Source of the DNA: RFPW01 sp040401595
GTDB taxonomy: Bacteria > Pseudomonadota > Gammaproteobacteria > Burkholderiales > Burkholderiaceae_E
Assembly (NCBI GenBank): GCA_040401595.1
Contig: JBBAOE010000006.1
Coordinates: 62,001 to 126,000 of the forward strand
Length of the DNA: 64,000 bases
Reading direction: 5' to 3'
The notes under the pieces were generated by a model that saw only the letters and a program-made list of their open reading frames with translations, ran no database searches and was not told where the DNA came from. Position numbers and translations under genes: made by a program. This document shows positions 37,541 through 45,561 of the stretch, in pieces. The first letter of the stretch is position 1, and each line of letters begins with the position of its first letter.

Positions 37541-37762
37541 CTATTGGACGGGGACGCCAGTGCTCTGGATCCATCCCATCCAGTGGGAAAAAAGAAGTGT
37601 CAAAAACAGGACGACGGATAGACCAATCCGTAGGGCGAGCGCGCGCACCACGTTACGGGTCTGTCCGCGGTCGCGGATCAGGAACACCATGGCCGATGCA
37701 AGGCTGCCGATGATTAACAGGAAAACAATGACTAGGACCCACTTCAAGGGACGCTCCGGCAA
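37541..37762 (-). CDS. DUF2909 twin-transmembrane protein
   Basis: This 73-residue protein has two membrane helices (WVLVIVFLLIIGSLASAMVF and LRIGLSVVLFLTLLFSHWMG) joined by a short basic loop with the DRGQTRNVVRALA segment typical of DUF2909. It lies on the opposite strand between ctaE and SURF1, the same position as in other Burkholderiales cox clusters. The role is unknown. Confidence 0.85.
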   Translation of the reverse strand: MPERPLKWVLVIVFLLIIGSLASAMVFLIRDRGQTRNVVRALALRIGLSVVLFLTLLFSHWMGWIQSTGVPVQ

Positions 37763-37819
37763 TGATGGGGCCAGGCGAATGCGGGCCGACTCGAGGATTC
37801 TATCCGTGGTTGGGGCTGA

Positions 37820-38581
37820 GTGAGTCCACGCTCAAGGGGCCAACTGCGTCAATGGGTCGGTGCATCCGCAACCCTTGCCGTGGTGTTCGCCGGGATCGCG
37901 CTGGGGGACTGGCAACTTCGACGGGCCGGCGAAAAGCGACAGCTGCAGCAGCTGCGCGACGCTGCGAACGCGGCCGTGCCGATTGCTGTCCCAGTCGCGC
38001 CCATTCCTGCCGCTGATCTGGAGGGCAAGCGTGTCGCGGTCACCGGCCACATGCTCACCGATCGTTCCGTCTTCATCGATAATCGCTCGCACAAGGGCGT
38101 CGCTGGAATGCATGTGGTCACCCCTGTCGAACTGGCCCCCGGCGGGCCGTCGATTCTGGTGTTGCGGGGCTGGATCGCCAGCGATCCAGCGAATCGAACC
38201 CAACTCCCCAGACTGGCGGCTGTTCCTGACCCCGTTCAACTGGAGGGTCTGGCACAACGCGAGATTGGCCATGGCCTGGAGTTGCCGCTGCTCTTTTCGT
38301 CACCACCCAAGCCCGACGCAGCCCAACGGCTCTGGGTCAATGTGGATGTCGATCGCTATGCCCAGTGGTCGGGCTTGACCCTGCAGCCCGTGATGGTGCG
38401 GCAGACCTCGGCGCTTGACGATGGTCTGCTGCGGGACTGGCCCAGGCCTGGGGACGATGTGGTGAAACACGAGGGCTATGCCACACAGTGGTATGGCCTC
38501 TCGCTTGCAGCGGCGCTGCTCTGGCTCTGGGCGACCCTTAAGTCCCGTCGCACCCGCCACCCAGTAGAGAGACCACATTGA
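37820..38581 (+). CDS. SURF1 family cytochrome oxidase assembly protein
   Basis: SURF1 helps insert heme a into subunit I. The 253-residue protein has the expected two membrane helices, one near the N-terminus (ATLAVVFAGIALGDWQL) and one near the C-terminus (YGLSLAAALLWLWATL). The conserved segments GDWQLRRAGEK, VLRGWI and VKHEGYATQWYGL are present. The start is GTG 37820. The stop overlaps the next ATG by 1 bp (TGATG). Confidence 0.92.
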   Translation: MSPRSRGQLRQWVGASATLAVVFAGIALGDWQLRRAGEKRQLQQLRDAANAAVPIAVPVAPIPAADLEGKRVAVTGHMLTDRSVFIDNRSHKGVAGMHVVTPVELAPGGPSILVLRGWIASDPANRTQLPRLAAVPDPVQLEGLAQREIGHGLELPLLFSSPPKPDAAQRLWVNVDVDRYAQWSGLTLQPVMVRQTSALDDGLLRDWPRPGDDVVKHEGYATQWYGLSLAAALLWLWATLKSRRTRHPVERPH

Positions 38582-39198
38582 TGAGTCTGGAACGTCCAAA
38601 ATCCTACGCGATGATGTGGCTGGTGCTGGCCATCTGTGCTGCACCGGTGATTGCCTCGTATGCCCTGTATTTCTGGGTACGCCCTGATGGTCGAACCAAC
38701 TATGGGGAGTTGTTGGATCCCCAGCGCGAATTGCCCGCGCTCGACCTGACGGCGCTCGATGGGCGCAAGGCCGGATGGTCACAATGGCGAGGGCGCTGGA
38801 TCCTGTTGACCGTAGCGCCCGCGGACTGCCCAGGCGACTGCGCCGAGCGGCTCTACGTGATGCGTCAAGTGAGGCTGACGACGGGTAAGGACCAGGATCG
38901 TATCGAGCGGGTCTGGCTCTTGACCGATGATCGCGCGCCGGCGCCAGCGCTGATTGCGCAACACGACGGTTTGAACGTCGTGCGGCTAGCGTCGGCGTCC
39001 GGTCTGGCAGATTCATTTCCACCGGCTGCCGGGTCAGCGGACGCGCCTGCTCTGACGGAACCCGGTGCGCCGCCCCAGGGCCATATCTTTGTTGTCGATC
39101 CGCTGGGCCACGTGATGATGCGTTTTCCCCTGGGGGTTGACCCGAACCGGATGAAAAAAGACATTGCTCGCCTGTTGCGGGCCAGTCGGGTCGGCTAA
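38581..39198 (+). CDS. Membrane-anchored thioredoxin-fold protein of the cox cluster
   Basis: This is a 205-residue protein with one N-terminal membrane helix (about 12-30) and a periplasmic domain that looks SCO/thioredoxin-like: WILLTVAPADCPGDCAERLYVMRQV gives a CPGDC motif like the CxxxC copper site of SCO, and PPQGHIFVVDPLGHVMMRF resembles the later SCO strand. Homologues between SURF1 and ctaA are often annotated only as hypothetical or as cytochrome oxidase subunit I-like. A copper or thiol role in oxidase assembly is inferred. Confidence 0.78.
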   Translation: MSLERPKSYAMMWLVLAICAAPVIASYALYFWVRPDGRTNYGELLDPQRELPALDLTALDGRKAGWSQWRGRWILLTVAPADCPGDCAERLYVMRQVRLTTGKDQDRIERVWLLTDDRAPAPALIAQHDGLNVVRLASASGLADSFPPAAGSADAPALTEPGAPPQGHIFVVDPLGHVMMRFPLGVDPNRMKKDIARLLRASRVG

Positions 39199-39233
39199 GC
39201 AACGTGAAGCTGAGGTGAACAAGGGATGAAGAC

Positions 39234-40229
39234 ATGTATCGCAAGCTGATCCTGCTCGCCGTGATGGTGACGCTCTGCCTGATTCCATTTGGGGCCTGGG
39301 TCCGTCTGACGGATGCGGGATTGGGGTGTCCGGACTGGCCCGGCTGTTATGGCAAGCTCTCGCCAACCCATGCCATTGACGAGATCAGTCGTGCGGTCGG
39401 CGAGCAGGGGGGCGAACACGGTCCGGTGTCCCTTGGCAAGGCCTGGCGCGAGATGGCGCATCGCTATGTCGCCTCCGCCCTGGGATTGCTCCTGCTGATC
39501 ATTGCGGCATGGGCGGTTGCGCGACGTCAGGCCTTGCGGCAGGGCCCTGGCCTTGCACTGGCCATCGTCGCGCTCGTGATCCTGCAGGGACTGTTTGGCA
39601 AATGGACCGTGACCCTGCTGCTCAAGCCCGCGATCGTCACCGGTCATCTGATCGGCGGCATGACCTTACTGGCGCTTCTGACCTGGCTAGCCATGCGCCA
39701 GATGACAGGCTGGTTGCGACCCGTCGATCCGGAGCCGCTCGCCCGATTGCTGCCCTATGCACGGGCGGGCTTGGCGCTGTTGGCAATTCAGATCGTGTTG
39801 GGCGGCTGGGTGAGCACCAATTATGCGGCGCTCGCCTGTCGCGATCTACCCACCTGTCAGGGCAGTTGGTGGCCGATCATGAATTTTGCCGACGCGTTTC
39901 ATATCGGGCGCGAACTCGGTAAGACCGTGACGGGCGATGGCTTGTCGCTCGAGGCGCTGACCGCGATTCACTGGGTCCATCGGCTGGGCGCAGTCGTGAT
40001 TACACTCTGGATTGCCGCGCTGGCGCTAGCGACCGCGCGCGCTGGTGCCCCCGGATTGGGTCTTGCGCTGGCGGGTGGATTGGCTGCCCAACTCGCGCTA
40101 GGGATCTCAAACGTGGTGTTTGGATTGCCCTTACCCGTTGCTGTCGCGCATAACGCCGGTGCAGCGGTGCTGCTGGTGGTCCTCGTGGTGCTAAACTTTC
40201 AGGCACATCTCGCTGTGCGGATCCAATGA
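39234..40229 (+). CDS. ctaA: Heme A synthase
   Basis: CtaA oxidises the C8 methyl of heme O to form heme A. The 331-residue protein has eight hydrophobic segments in two halves, each with a Cys pair (CPDWPGC and CRDLPTC) and His ligands (MAHRYVAS, VTGHLIGG, IHWVHRLGA, VAHNAGA). The stop overlaps ctaB by 4 bp. It works directly after CtaB in heme A supply to the oxidase. Confidence 0.95.
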   Translation: MYRKLILLAVMVTLCLIPFGAWVRLTDAGLGCPDWPGCYGKLSPTHAIDEISRAVGEQGGEHGPVSLGKAWREMAHRYVASALGLLLLIIAAWAVARRQALRQGPGLALAIVALVILQGLFGKWTVTLLLKPAIVTGHLIGGMTLLALLTWLAMRQMTGWLRPVDPEPLARLLPYARAGLALLAIQIVLGGWVSTNYAALACRDLPTCQGSWWPIMNFADAFHIGRELGKTVTGDGLSLEALTAIHWVHRLGAVVITLWIAALALATARAGAPGLGLALAGGLAAQLALGISNVVFGLPLPVAVAHNAGAAVLLVVLVVLNFQAHLAVRIQ

Positions 40230-41173
40230 ATCAGGCAGTCTCGATGTCCCAGAGTTGGCGGCAAACCGCCGTCCAGTATCTTGAGCTCACCAAGCCTCGG
40301 GTGGTCTTGCTGGCGGCTTTTTGCGCAGTCATCGGTATGTTGCTGGCCACCGATACGGGGGTTCCCGTGCGGATTTTGCTGGCCGGCACGGCCGGTATTT
40401 CCCTCCTGGCGGGGGCCGGATTCACGTTCAATTGTCTGGTTGAGCGCAGTATTGACGCCAAGATGGCGCGCACCCGCGCGCGCCCCTTCCCCCGCGGTAC
40501 GGTTGGCGTTACCCAGTCACTGATCTTCGCAGGCGTGCTCGGCGGGATGGGTGCGACGCTCCTACTGGTCTTTGTCAACGCCTTGACGATGTGGCTCACG
40601 CTGGCGACCTTTGTGGGCTACGCGGTGGTCTACACGGTCCTGCTCAAGCCGGCAACGCCGCAGAACATTGTGATCGGCGGTGCCTCTGGTGCGATGCCAC
40701 CCGTACTGGGTTGGGCGGCTGTGGCCAATGATGTTCCCGCGCAGGCCTGGCTGCTTTGCCTGATTATTTTCGTTTGGACCCCACCGCATTTCTGGGCCCT
40801 GGCCTTGTATCGGGTTGAGGACTACCGGCATAGCGGCCTGCCCATGTTGCCGGTCACCCACGGCTCCCGATTTACGCGGCTTCAGATCCTGTTGTATTCG
40901 GTACTGTTGCTGGCAACGACGACCTTGCCCTATCTGATCCAGATGAGCGGCCTGTTCTATCTGCTTGCCCAACTGGTGCTGGGCGGTATTTTTATTTATT
41001 ACGCTTGGCGGCTCTGGGTGGATTATTCCGATGCCTTAGCGCGGCGAACCTTCAAATATTCGATTCAATATCTGGGGTATTTGTTCGCGGCCCTGCTCGT
41101 CGATCATTGGATTGATCCATGGTTCTCGACGCAGTTGGTGGAGCGGTTCGGTCTGGTTGGCGGAGCGAGTTGA
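40226..41173 (+). CDS. ctaB: Protoheme IX farnesyltransferase (heme O synthase)
   Basis: CtaB attaches a farnesyl chain to heme B to make heme O, the substrate of CtaA. The 315-residue UbiA-family protein has about eight membrane segments. Conserved motifs are LTKPRVVLLAAFCAVIGM, FNCLVERSIDAKMARTRARP, IVIGGASGAMPPVLGW and WTPPHFWALAL. It overlaps ctaA by 4 bp and the SCO gene region begins just after. Confidence 0.96.
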   Translation: MNQAVSMSQSWRQTAVQYLELTKPRVVLLAAFCAVIGMLLATDTGVPVRILLAGTAGISLLAGAGFTFNCLVERSIDAKMARTRARPFPRGTVGVTQSLIFAGVLGGMGATLLLVFVNALTMWLTLATFVGYAVVYTVLLKPATPQNIVIGGASGAMPPVLGWAAVANDVPAQAWLLCLIIFVWTPPHFWALALYRVEDYRHSGLPMLPVTHGSRFTRLQILLYSVLLLATTTLPYLIQMSGLFYLLAQLVLGGIFIYYAWRLWVDYSDALARRTFKYSIQYLGYLFAALLVDHWIDPWFSTQLVERFGLVGGAS

Positions 41174-41178
41174 TCACC

Positions 41179-41808
41179 GTGCGCTCTCGTGCGCTCTGGT
41201 TCGGTGGTTTATGTGCCCTCGCCTGGAGCCTGGCAGGTTGTGGGAAAACGACACCGGCCACGGGCGGTGCGTCCGCCAATGCCACGGCTGCGACGGCATC
41301 GTTTCGTCATGTGGATATCACAGGGGCCGCATACGCTCAGGATCTGACGGGTCTGGTGGATTCTCAGGGAACTGCGCGCAGCATGGCCGATTGGCGCGGC
41401 AAGGCCGTCTTGGTCTTTTTCGGCTACACCCGTTGCCCCGATGTCTGTCCGACGACGCTTCAGGAAGCGGCCGAAGCGTTACGCCTGCTCGGTGACCAGG
41501 CCGAGCGGTTTCAGGTGGTGTTTGTGACGCTGGATCCCGCCCGTGATACGCCCGAACTGCTTGAGCGCTATGTGAAGTCGTTCAACCCCGGGTTTCTCGC
41601 CCTGCACGGCGATGTGGCGGCGACCCGCCAGGTCGCGCAGCGCTTCAAAGTCTTCTTCGAGCAGGTCGACGGCAAGTCACCGGGTAATTACACCCTGGAT
41701 CACACAGCAGCCAGTTTTGTCTTCGATCCGCAGGGCCGAGTGCGCCTGTACGTGCGCAATGGACAGGGCCCGGAAGCGCTGGTGCACGATCTCAAGCAAC
41801 TGCTCTGA
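41179..41808 (+). CDS. SCO1/SenC family copper chaperone lipoprotein
   Basis: SCO proteins load copper at the CuA site of subunit II. The start is GTG 41179, giving MRSRALWFGGLCALAWSLAGC with a lipobox (LAGC), so the mature protein would be a lipoprotein; a TTG at 41170 overlapping the ctaB stop is an alternative. The 209-residue product has the copper motif TRCPDVCPTTLQ (Cys86, Cys90), FVTLDPARDTPELL and the late His in YTLDHTAASFVFDP. It closes the cox block. Confidence 0.93.
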   Translation: MRSRALWFGGLCALAWSLAGCGKTTPATGGASANATAATASFRHVDITGAAYAQDLTGLVDSQGTARSMADWRGKAVLVFFGYTRCPDVCPTTLQEAAEALRLLGDQAERFQVVFVTLDPARDTPELLERYVKSFNPGFLALHGDVAATRQVAQRFKVFFEQVDGKSPGNYTLDHTAASFVFDPQGRVRLYVRNGQGPEALVHDLKQLL

Positions 41809-41841
41809 GGCGCCGCAGCGCGCCGGCTTGCTGCGCGGGAA

Positions 41842-41859
41842 CTGAGCCGCTTGGCTCAG
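41842..41859. terminator. Hairpin between convergent SCO and rpoH genes
   Basis: CTGAGCC (41842-41848) and GGCTCAG (41853-41859) form a 7-bp stem around GCTT. It lies in the 60 bp between the converging 3' ends of the SCO gene and rpoH. There is no T-run on either strand, so the terminator call is tentative. Confidence 0.45.
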
Positions 41860-41868
41860 CCGCCACGT

Positions 41869-42786
41869 TCAGCCCGTGAGCTCTGCGCGCATGGTTTTCA
41901 GCGCTTTTGATTCGATCTGACGAATCCGCTCGGCCGACACGCCAAACTCGGCGGCCAGATCGTGCAGCGTACAGGCTCCGCCCTCGGTGTCGTCGACAAG
42001 CCAGCGGGATTCCACGATGCGGCGGCTTCGGGGATCGAGGCAGGCGAGTGCCCGTAACAAGCCTTCGCCTTGCAGCCGATCGCGGGCCCGTGATTCGAGG
42101 ATCTGCGTCGGTTCAGTGCCATCGGCTTTCAGCCAGGCGATCGGGCTCGAGGATTCGCCGTCGTCGTCGCTGCTGCTTTCAATCGGAACATCGCGTCCTG
42201 CCAGTCGCGATTCCATCTCGACCACGTCCTCGCAACGCACATCCAGGGTTCGGGCGATGGCGTCGATCTCGCCTGGATCAAGCGTCGTCGAATCCCGTTT
42301 CATCGAACGCAGGTTGAAGAACAGTTTGCGTTGCGCTTTGGTCGTCGCGACCCGAACCAGGCGCCAGTTGCGCAGCACATATTCGTGAATTTCCGCCTTG
42401 ATCCAGTGCAGCGCGAAGGACACCAGACGAACGCCCCGCTCGGGGTCGAATCGGCGAACGGCCTTCATCAGGCCGACGTTGCCTTCCTGGATCAGATCGG
42501 CGTGTGGGAGCCCGTAGCCGAGGAACTGGCGTGCAACGCCAACCACGACCCGCAGGTGGGACATGACCAGGCGTCTTGCGGCATCGAGGTCGCCCTCATC
42601 GCGCAGTCGGCGGGCAAATTCGGTTTCTTCCTCGAGGGTGAGCAGCGGGATCCGGTGAACGGCCGAGATGTAGGCGTCGAGGTTCCCCAGTGCGGGCAGC
42701 CCGAACCCGGCGCCAGCTAACGGTGCCAAGCTTGCGTGGTTCGAGGGCGAGCGGTCGGACAAGGGAAGCGCGGCAGTCTGAGTCAT
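41869..42786 (-). CDS. rpoH: RNA polymerase heat-shock sigma factor sigma-32
   Basis: Sigma-32 directs transcription of chaperone and protease genes on heat stress. From ATG 42786, with an AAAGGAG ribosome site upstream, the protein has 305 residues. Region 2 is seen in HLRVVVGVARQFLGYGLPHADLIQEGNVGLMKA, the RpoH box in QRKLFFNLR and region 4 in LHDLAAEFGVSAERIRQIE. The promoter is covered by a perfect CIRCE operator, so repression by HrcA is expected. ftsY lies upstream on the same strand. Confidence 0.97.
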   Translation of the reverse strand: MTQTAALPLSDRSPSNHASLAPLAGAGFGLPALGNLDAYISAVHRIPLLTLEEETEFARRLRDEGDLDAARRLVMSHLRVVVGVARQFLGYGLPHADLIQEGNVGLMKAVRRFDPERGVRLVSFALHWIKAEIHEYVLRNWRLVRVATTKAQRKLFFNLRSMKRDSTTLDPGEIDAIARTLDVRCEDVVEMESRLAGRDVPIESSSDDDGESSSPIAWLKADGTEPTQILESRARDRLQGEGLLRALACLDPRSRRIVESRWLVDDTEGGACTLHDLAAEFGVSAERIRQIESKALKTMRAELTG

Positions 42787-42822
42787 CGGACTGGAACTCC
42801 TTTCTGGCAATCAGATGGGCCC

Positions 42823-42852
42823 ATTTTAGCACTCCAATCGATCGAGTGCTAA
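42823..42852 (-). promoter_or_regulatory. Sigma-70-type promoter of rpoH, overlapped by CIRCE
   Basis: On the minus strand, TTAGCA (42847-42852) and TAAAAT (42823-42828) are separated by 18 bp and match the -35 and -10 consensus at 4/6 and 5/6. The CIRCE operator spans the -35 box and most of the -10 box, so bound HrcA would block RNA polymerase. Confidence 0.6.
42826..42852. promoter_or_regulatory. CIRCE operator upstream of rpoH
   Basis: TTAGCACTC (42826-42834), a 9-bp spacer and GAGTGCTAA (42844-42852) match the CIRCE consensus at every position of both arms. CIRCE is the binding site of the heat-shock repressor HrcA, usually found before groES-groEL or dnaK. Here it starts 40 bp upstream of the rpoH start codon, in the ftsY-rpoH intergenic space. 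Confidence 0.93.
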
Positions 42853-42892
42853 GCGGCGTGTCCCCGAGTGGCCTGAGATCGGTCCGTGTGCT

Positions 42893-44029
42893 TCAGGGAC
42901 GTGTGCCGGCATCCAGCAGCGCGGTCACGAACTCCTGCGCCGAAAAGGCTTGCAGATCGTCGACGCCTTCACCCAGTCCGATGAAGTAGACCGGGATGGG
43001 CTGCGCCCGGCGCGTATGCGCCAGTGCAACGATGGCGCCCCCCTTGGCTGTGCCGTCCAATTTGGTGACGAGAAGTCCGGTCAAGGCGACAGCCGCATCA
43101 AACGCCGCGACCTGGGCCAGCATGTTCTGTCCGGTATTGCCATCGAGCACCAGGAGCGCCTCGTGGGGGGCTCCGGCAAGCGCTTTGCCAATGACTCGGC
43201 GGACCTTGCGCAGTTCCTCCATCAGGTGGGTCTGGGTGGGTAAGCGGCCTGCGGTATCCACCATGACGATATCGGTGCGCCGCGCGATACCGGCTGAAAC
43301 CGCATCAAAGGCCACTGCACCCGGGTCTGCGCCGTCCTGGGCAATGACGGCAACGTCATTGCGGGCCCCCCATTCGGCCAACTGGGCTCGTGCGGCGGCC
43401 CGAAACGTGTCGCCTGCAGCCAACAGAACCGACTTGTGTTCGCGCCGCAACAGGTGGGCCAATTTGCCGATCGAGGTGGTTTTCCCCGCGCCGTTCACGC
43501 CGGTCACCATCCAGACCTGCGGGGTCGGCCGATCGAGGTCGATCGGCGCTTCCAGCGGCAGCAGTAATTCCGTGAGAATTGCCCGCAGCGCCTGGCGTAC
43601 ATCTTCGCCGGTCTCGAGGCGTTCGCGTTTGACGCGCTCGCGCAGGCGCGCGAGGAGCCAGGTGGTGGTTTCGATGCCGGTGTCCGCGGTCAGTAGCGCC
43701 GTTTCGAGATCTTCGAAGAGTGTTTCGTCGATCCGGGTCAGGCCGAAGAGACCGGCCAACTGCCCGCTGGTTCGGCTCAAGCCCTGACGAAGCCGACTGA
43801 TCCATCCGGTTCGCGATGGCGCTTGCGGCGCGGGCATCGATTCGCCAGGTGCTTCGACGATGCGAGCGGGCGTCGCGTCGGTGCTGGCCCGGCCAGCGGG
43901 TCCGAGGACCGGTGCCGGTTCGGATCCCCGGGGGGGCAGGCCCGGGACCGGATCCGCTGCCGCAGGGGAGGGTCTGGGAGGCTCCGGGGTCGGAGGCACC
44001 GGTTTTTTGCGGCGCAGGAAGCCGAACAT
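42893..44029 (-). CDS. ftsY: Signal recognition particle receptor FtsY
   Basis: FtsY is the GTPase receptor that brings SRP-ribosome complexes to the membrane. The 378-residue protein has a Pro/Ala-rich acidic-poor N-terminal region (about 1-75), then the NG domain: P-loop GVNGAGKTTSIGKLA, DTFRAAARAQL, VDTAGRLPTQ, TKLDGTAKGG and the closing GLGEGVDDLQAF. It is upstream of rpoH on the minus strand and divergent from rsmD. Confidence 0.96.
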   Translation of the reverse strand: MFGFLRRKKPVPPTPEPPRPSPAAADPVPGLPPRGSEPAPVLGPAGRASTDATPARIVEAPGESMPAPQAPSRTGWISRLRQGLSRTSGQLAGLFGLTRIDETLFEDLETALLTADTGIETTTWLLARLRERVKRERLETGEDVRQALRAILTELLLPLEAPIDLDRPTPQVWMVTGVNGAGKTTSIGKLAHLLRREHKSVLLAAGDTFRAAARAQLAEWGARNDVAVIAQDGADPGAVAFDAVSAGIARRTDIVMVDTAGRLPTQTHLMEELRKVRRVIGKALAGAPHEALLVLDGNTGQNMLAQVAAFDAAVALTGLLVTKLDGTAKGGAIVALAHTRRAQPIPVYFIGLGEGVDDLQAFSAQEFVTALLDAGTRP

Positions 44030-44089
44030 CGGGTGTCTCGTTCAAAGGGGGTGGGGTAACAATGCCACTAGCACGCTACACTCTAAACG

Positions 44090-44731
44090 ATGGTATCAAA
44101 TGTCCATTCGGCGCCATCGGCGAGGGTCCGCATCATTGGCGGTCAATGGCGTCGCACCTGGATTCCGGTTGCTTCGGTGCCCGGCTTGCGCCCCACCCCT
44201 GACCGAGTACGGGAGACGCTATTTAACTGGCTCGGACAGGATCTCGAGGGCTGGCGCGTTCTCGACCTCTTCGCCGGGACCGGCGTCCTTGGATTTGAGG
44301 CGGCTTCGCGCGGGGCGCTCAGCGTCTTGATGGTCGAGCGGGATCCCCGTGTTCTCGAGGCCTTGCGGGCCGTGCGCCACCGCCTCAATGCAACGCAGGT
44401 TGCTGTCGAGGCGGGCGACGCTTTCGTGATGGGCGGCCGACTGGCACTTGCCCACCCCCGAGGGTTCGATCTGGTTTTACTCGATCCCCCTTATGGGGCT
44501 GGCTGGCTCAAGCGGGTTCGCCCCCTGCTGGGACCCTTGTTGGCCGATGGCGGTTGGGTCTATCTTGAGGCGGAGGCGGCGCTCGCGACCCAAGCTGGCG
44601 AGGCTGAGGCCTGGGCTGGCGCAGGCTTCACTCTGGTTCGCAGCGGGAGTGCCGGTCGCGTCCATTATCATTTGTTGAGATTTCAGTCATCGAGTTGCCA
44701 TGAAGATTGCGGTTTATCCGGGAACGTTTGA
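44090..44731 (+). CDS. rsmD: 16S rRNA (guanine(966)-N2)-methyltransferase
   Basis: RsmD methylates G966 of 16S rRNA. The 213-residue protein has RIIGGQWRRTWI and GLRPTPDRVRETLFNWL, the SAM motif LDLFAGTGVLGFEAASRGA and the catalytic motif DPPYGAGW. The reading frame continues 32 bp into coaD, adding a Cys-containing tail not typical of the family. It is divergent from ftsY and cotranscribed with coaD. Confidence 0.95.
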   Translation: MVSNVHSAPSARVRIIGGQWRRTWIPVASVPGLRPTPDRVRETLFNWLGQDLEGWRVLDLFAGTGVLGFEAASRGALSVLMVERDPRVLEALRAVRHRLNATQVAVEAGDAFVMGGRLALAHPRGFDLVLLDPPYGAGWLKRVRPLLGPLLADGGWVYLEAEAALATQAGEAEAWAGAGFTLVRSGSAGRVHYHLLRFQSSSCHEDCGLSGNV

Positions 44732-45263
44732 TCCCCTGACGCGGGGCCATGAAGATCTAGTGCGACGCGGGTCGCGCCTTTTTGATCGTCTGATCGTTGG
44801 GGTTGCCGACAGTCAGAGCAAACACCCGATTTTCAGTCTGCAAGAGCGGGTCGAGATCGCCCGGGAAGTCTTGGGGCATTACCCCAGCGTGGAGGTCCGT
44901 GGCTTTCGCGGTCTGTTGAAGGACTTTGTGCGTGCGCAGGGCGCCAATATCATCGTCAGAGGTCTGCGGGCGGTGTCGGACTTTGAGTATGAATTTCAGA
45001 TGGCCGGTATGAACCGATATCTGTTGCCCGAGGTCGAAACGATTTTCATGACCCCGACCGATCAGTATCAGTTCATCTCGGGCACCCTGGTGCGCGAAAT
45101 CGCGCTGCTCGGTGGGGACGTCTCGAAGTTCGTCTTCCCTTCCGTCGAAGCCTGGCTGGTCAGCAAGCGGACCGAGCGTCCCGCAGCGCCCCATGAGCCC
45201 GGCCCCGACCCCGACCTCAAAGCCGATCCGGCAACGCCAGCGTCCCCGGCGCCTACCCCCTGA
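44700..45263 (+). CDS. coaD: Phosphopantetheine adenylyltransferase
   Basis: CoaD makes dephospho-CoA from 4'-phosphopantetheine and ATP. The protein starts MKIAVYPGTFDPLTRGHEDL with the nucleotidyl-transferase (T/H)xGH motif, and has VRGLRAVSDFEYEFQMAGMN and FISGTLVREIALLGGDVSKFV. At 187 residues it is about 25 longer than usual because of a C-terminal Pro/Asp/Ala-rich tail. It overlaps rsmD by 32 bp. Confidence 0.96.
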   Translation: MKIAVYPGTFDPLTRGHEDLVRRGSRLFDRLIVGVADSQSKHPIFSLQERVEIAREVLGHYPSVEVRGFRGLLKDFVRAQGANIIVRGLRAVSDFEYEFQMAGMNRYLLPEVETIFMTPTDQYQFISGTLVREIALLGGDVSKFVFPSVEAWLVSKRTERPAAPHEPGPDPDLKADPATPASPAPTP

Positions 45264-45306
45264 TGCGCCACGATGCCCAGCAGTCGTCGGACGAAGACGG
45301 ATCGCC

Positions 45307-45561
45307 ATGGCGCTCCTGATCACAGATCAGTGCATCAATTGCGATGTGTGTGAGCCCGAGTGTCCGAATTCGGCCATTCGAATGGGCCCGGAGATTTATG
45401 AGATCGACCCGATGCGCTGCACCGAGTGCGTTGGCCATCATGAGGAGCCGCAGTGCCGGCAGGTGTGTCCGGTGGACTGCATTCCGCTCAACCCTGACTG
45501 GATCGAAGGCCGGGACCAGTTACTGCTGAAGTTTCACCGACTTCAGCAGGAGCTTGGATGA
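45307..45561 (+). CDS. YfhL-type 2[4Fe-4S] ferredoxin
   Basis: This 84-residue ferredoxin starts at ATG 45307. It has CINCDVCEPECP for one cluster and a second, longer arrangement CTECVGHHEEPQCRQVCPVDC, the spacing typical of YfhL and related ferredoxins. The redox partner is unknown. The stop overlaps the SixA-like gene by 4 bp, and its place after coaD is common in Burkholderiales. Confidence 0.93.
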   Translation: MALLITDQCINCDVCEPECPNSAIRMGPEIYEIDPMRCTECVGHHEEPQCRQVCPVDCIPLNPDWIEGRDQLLLKFHRLQQELG

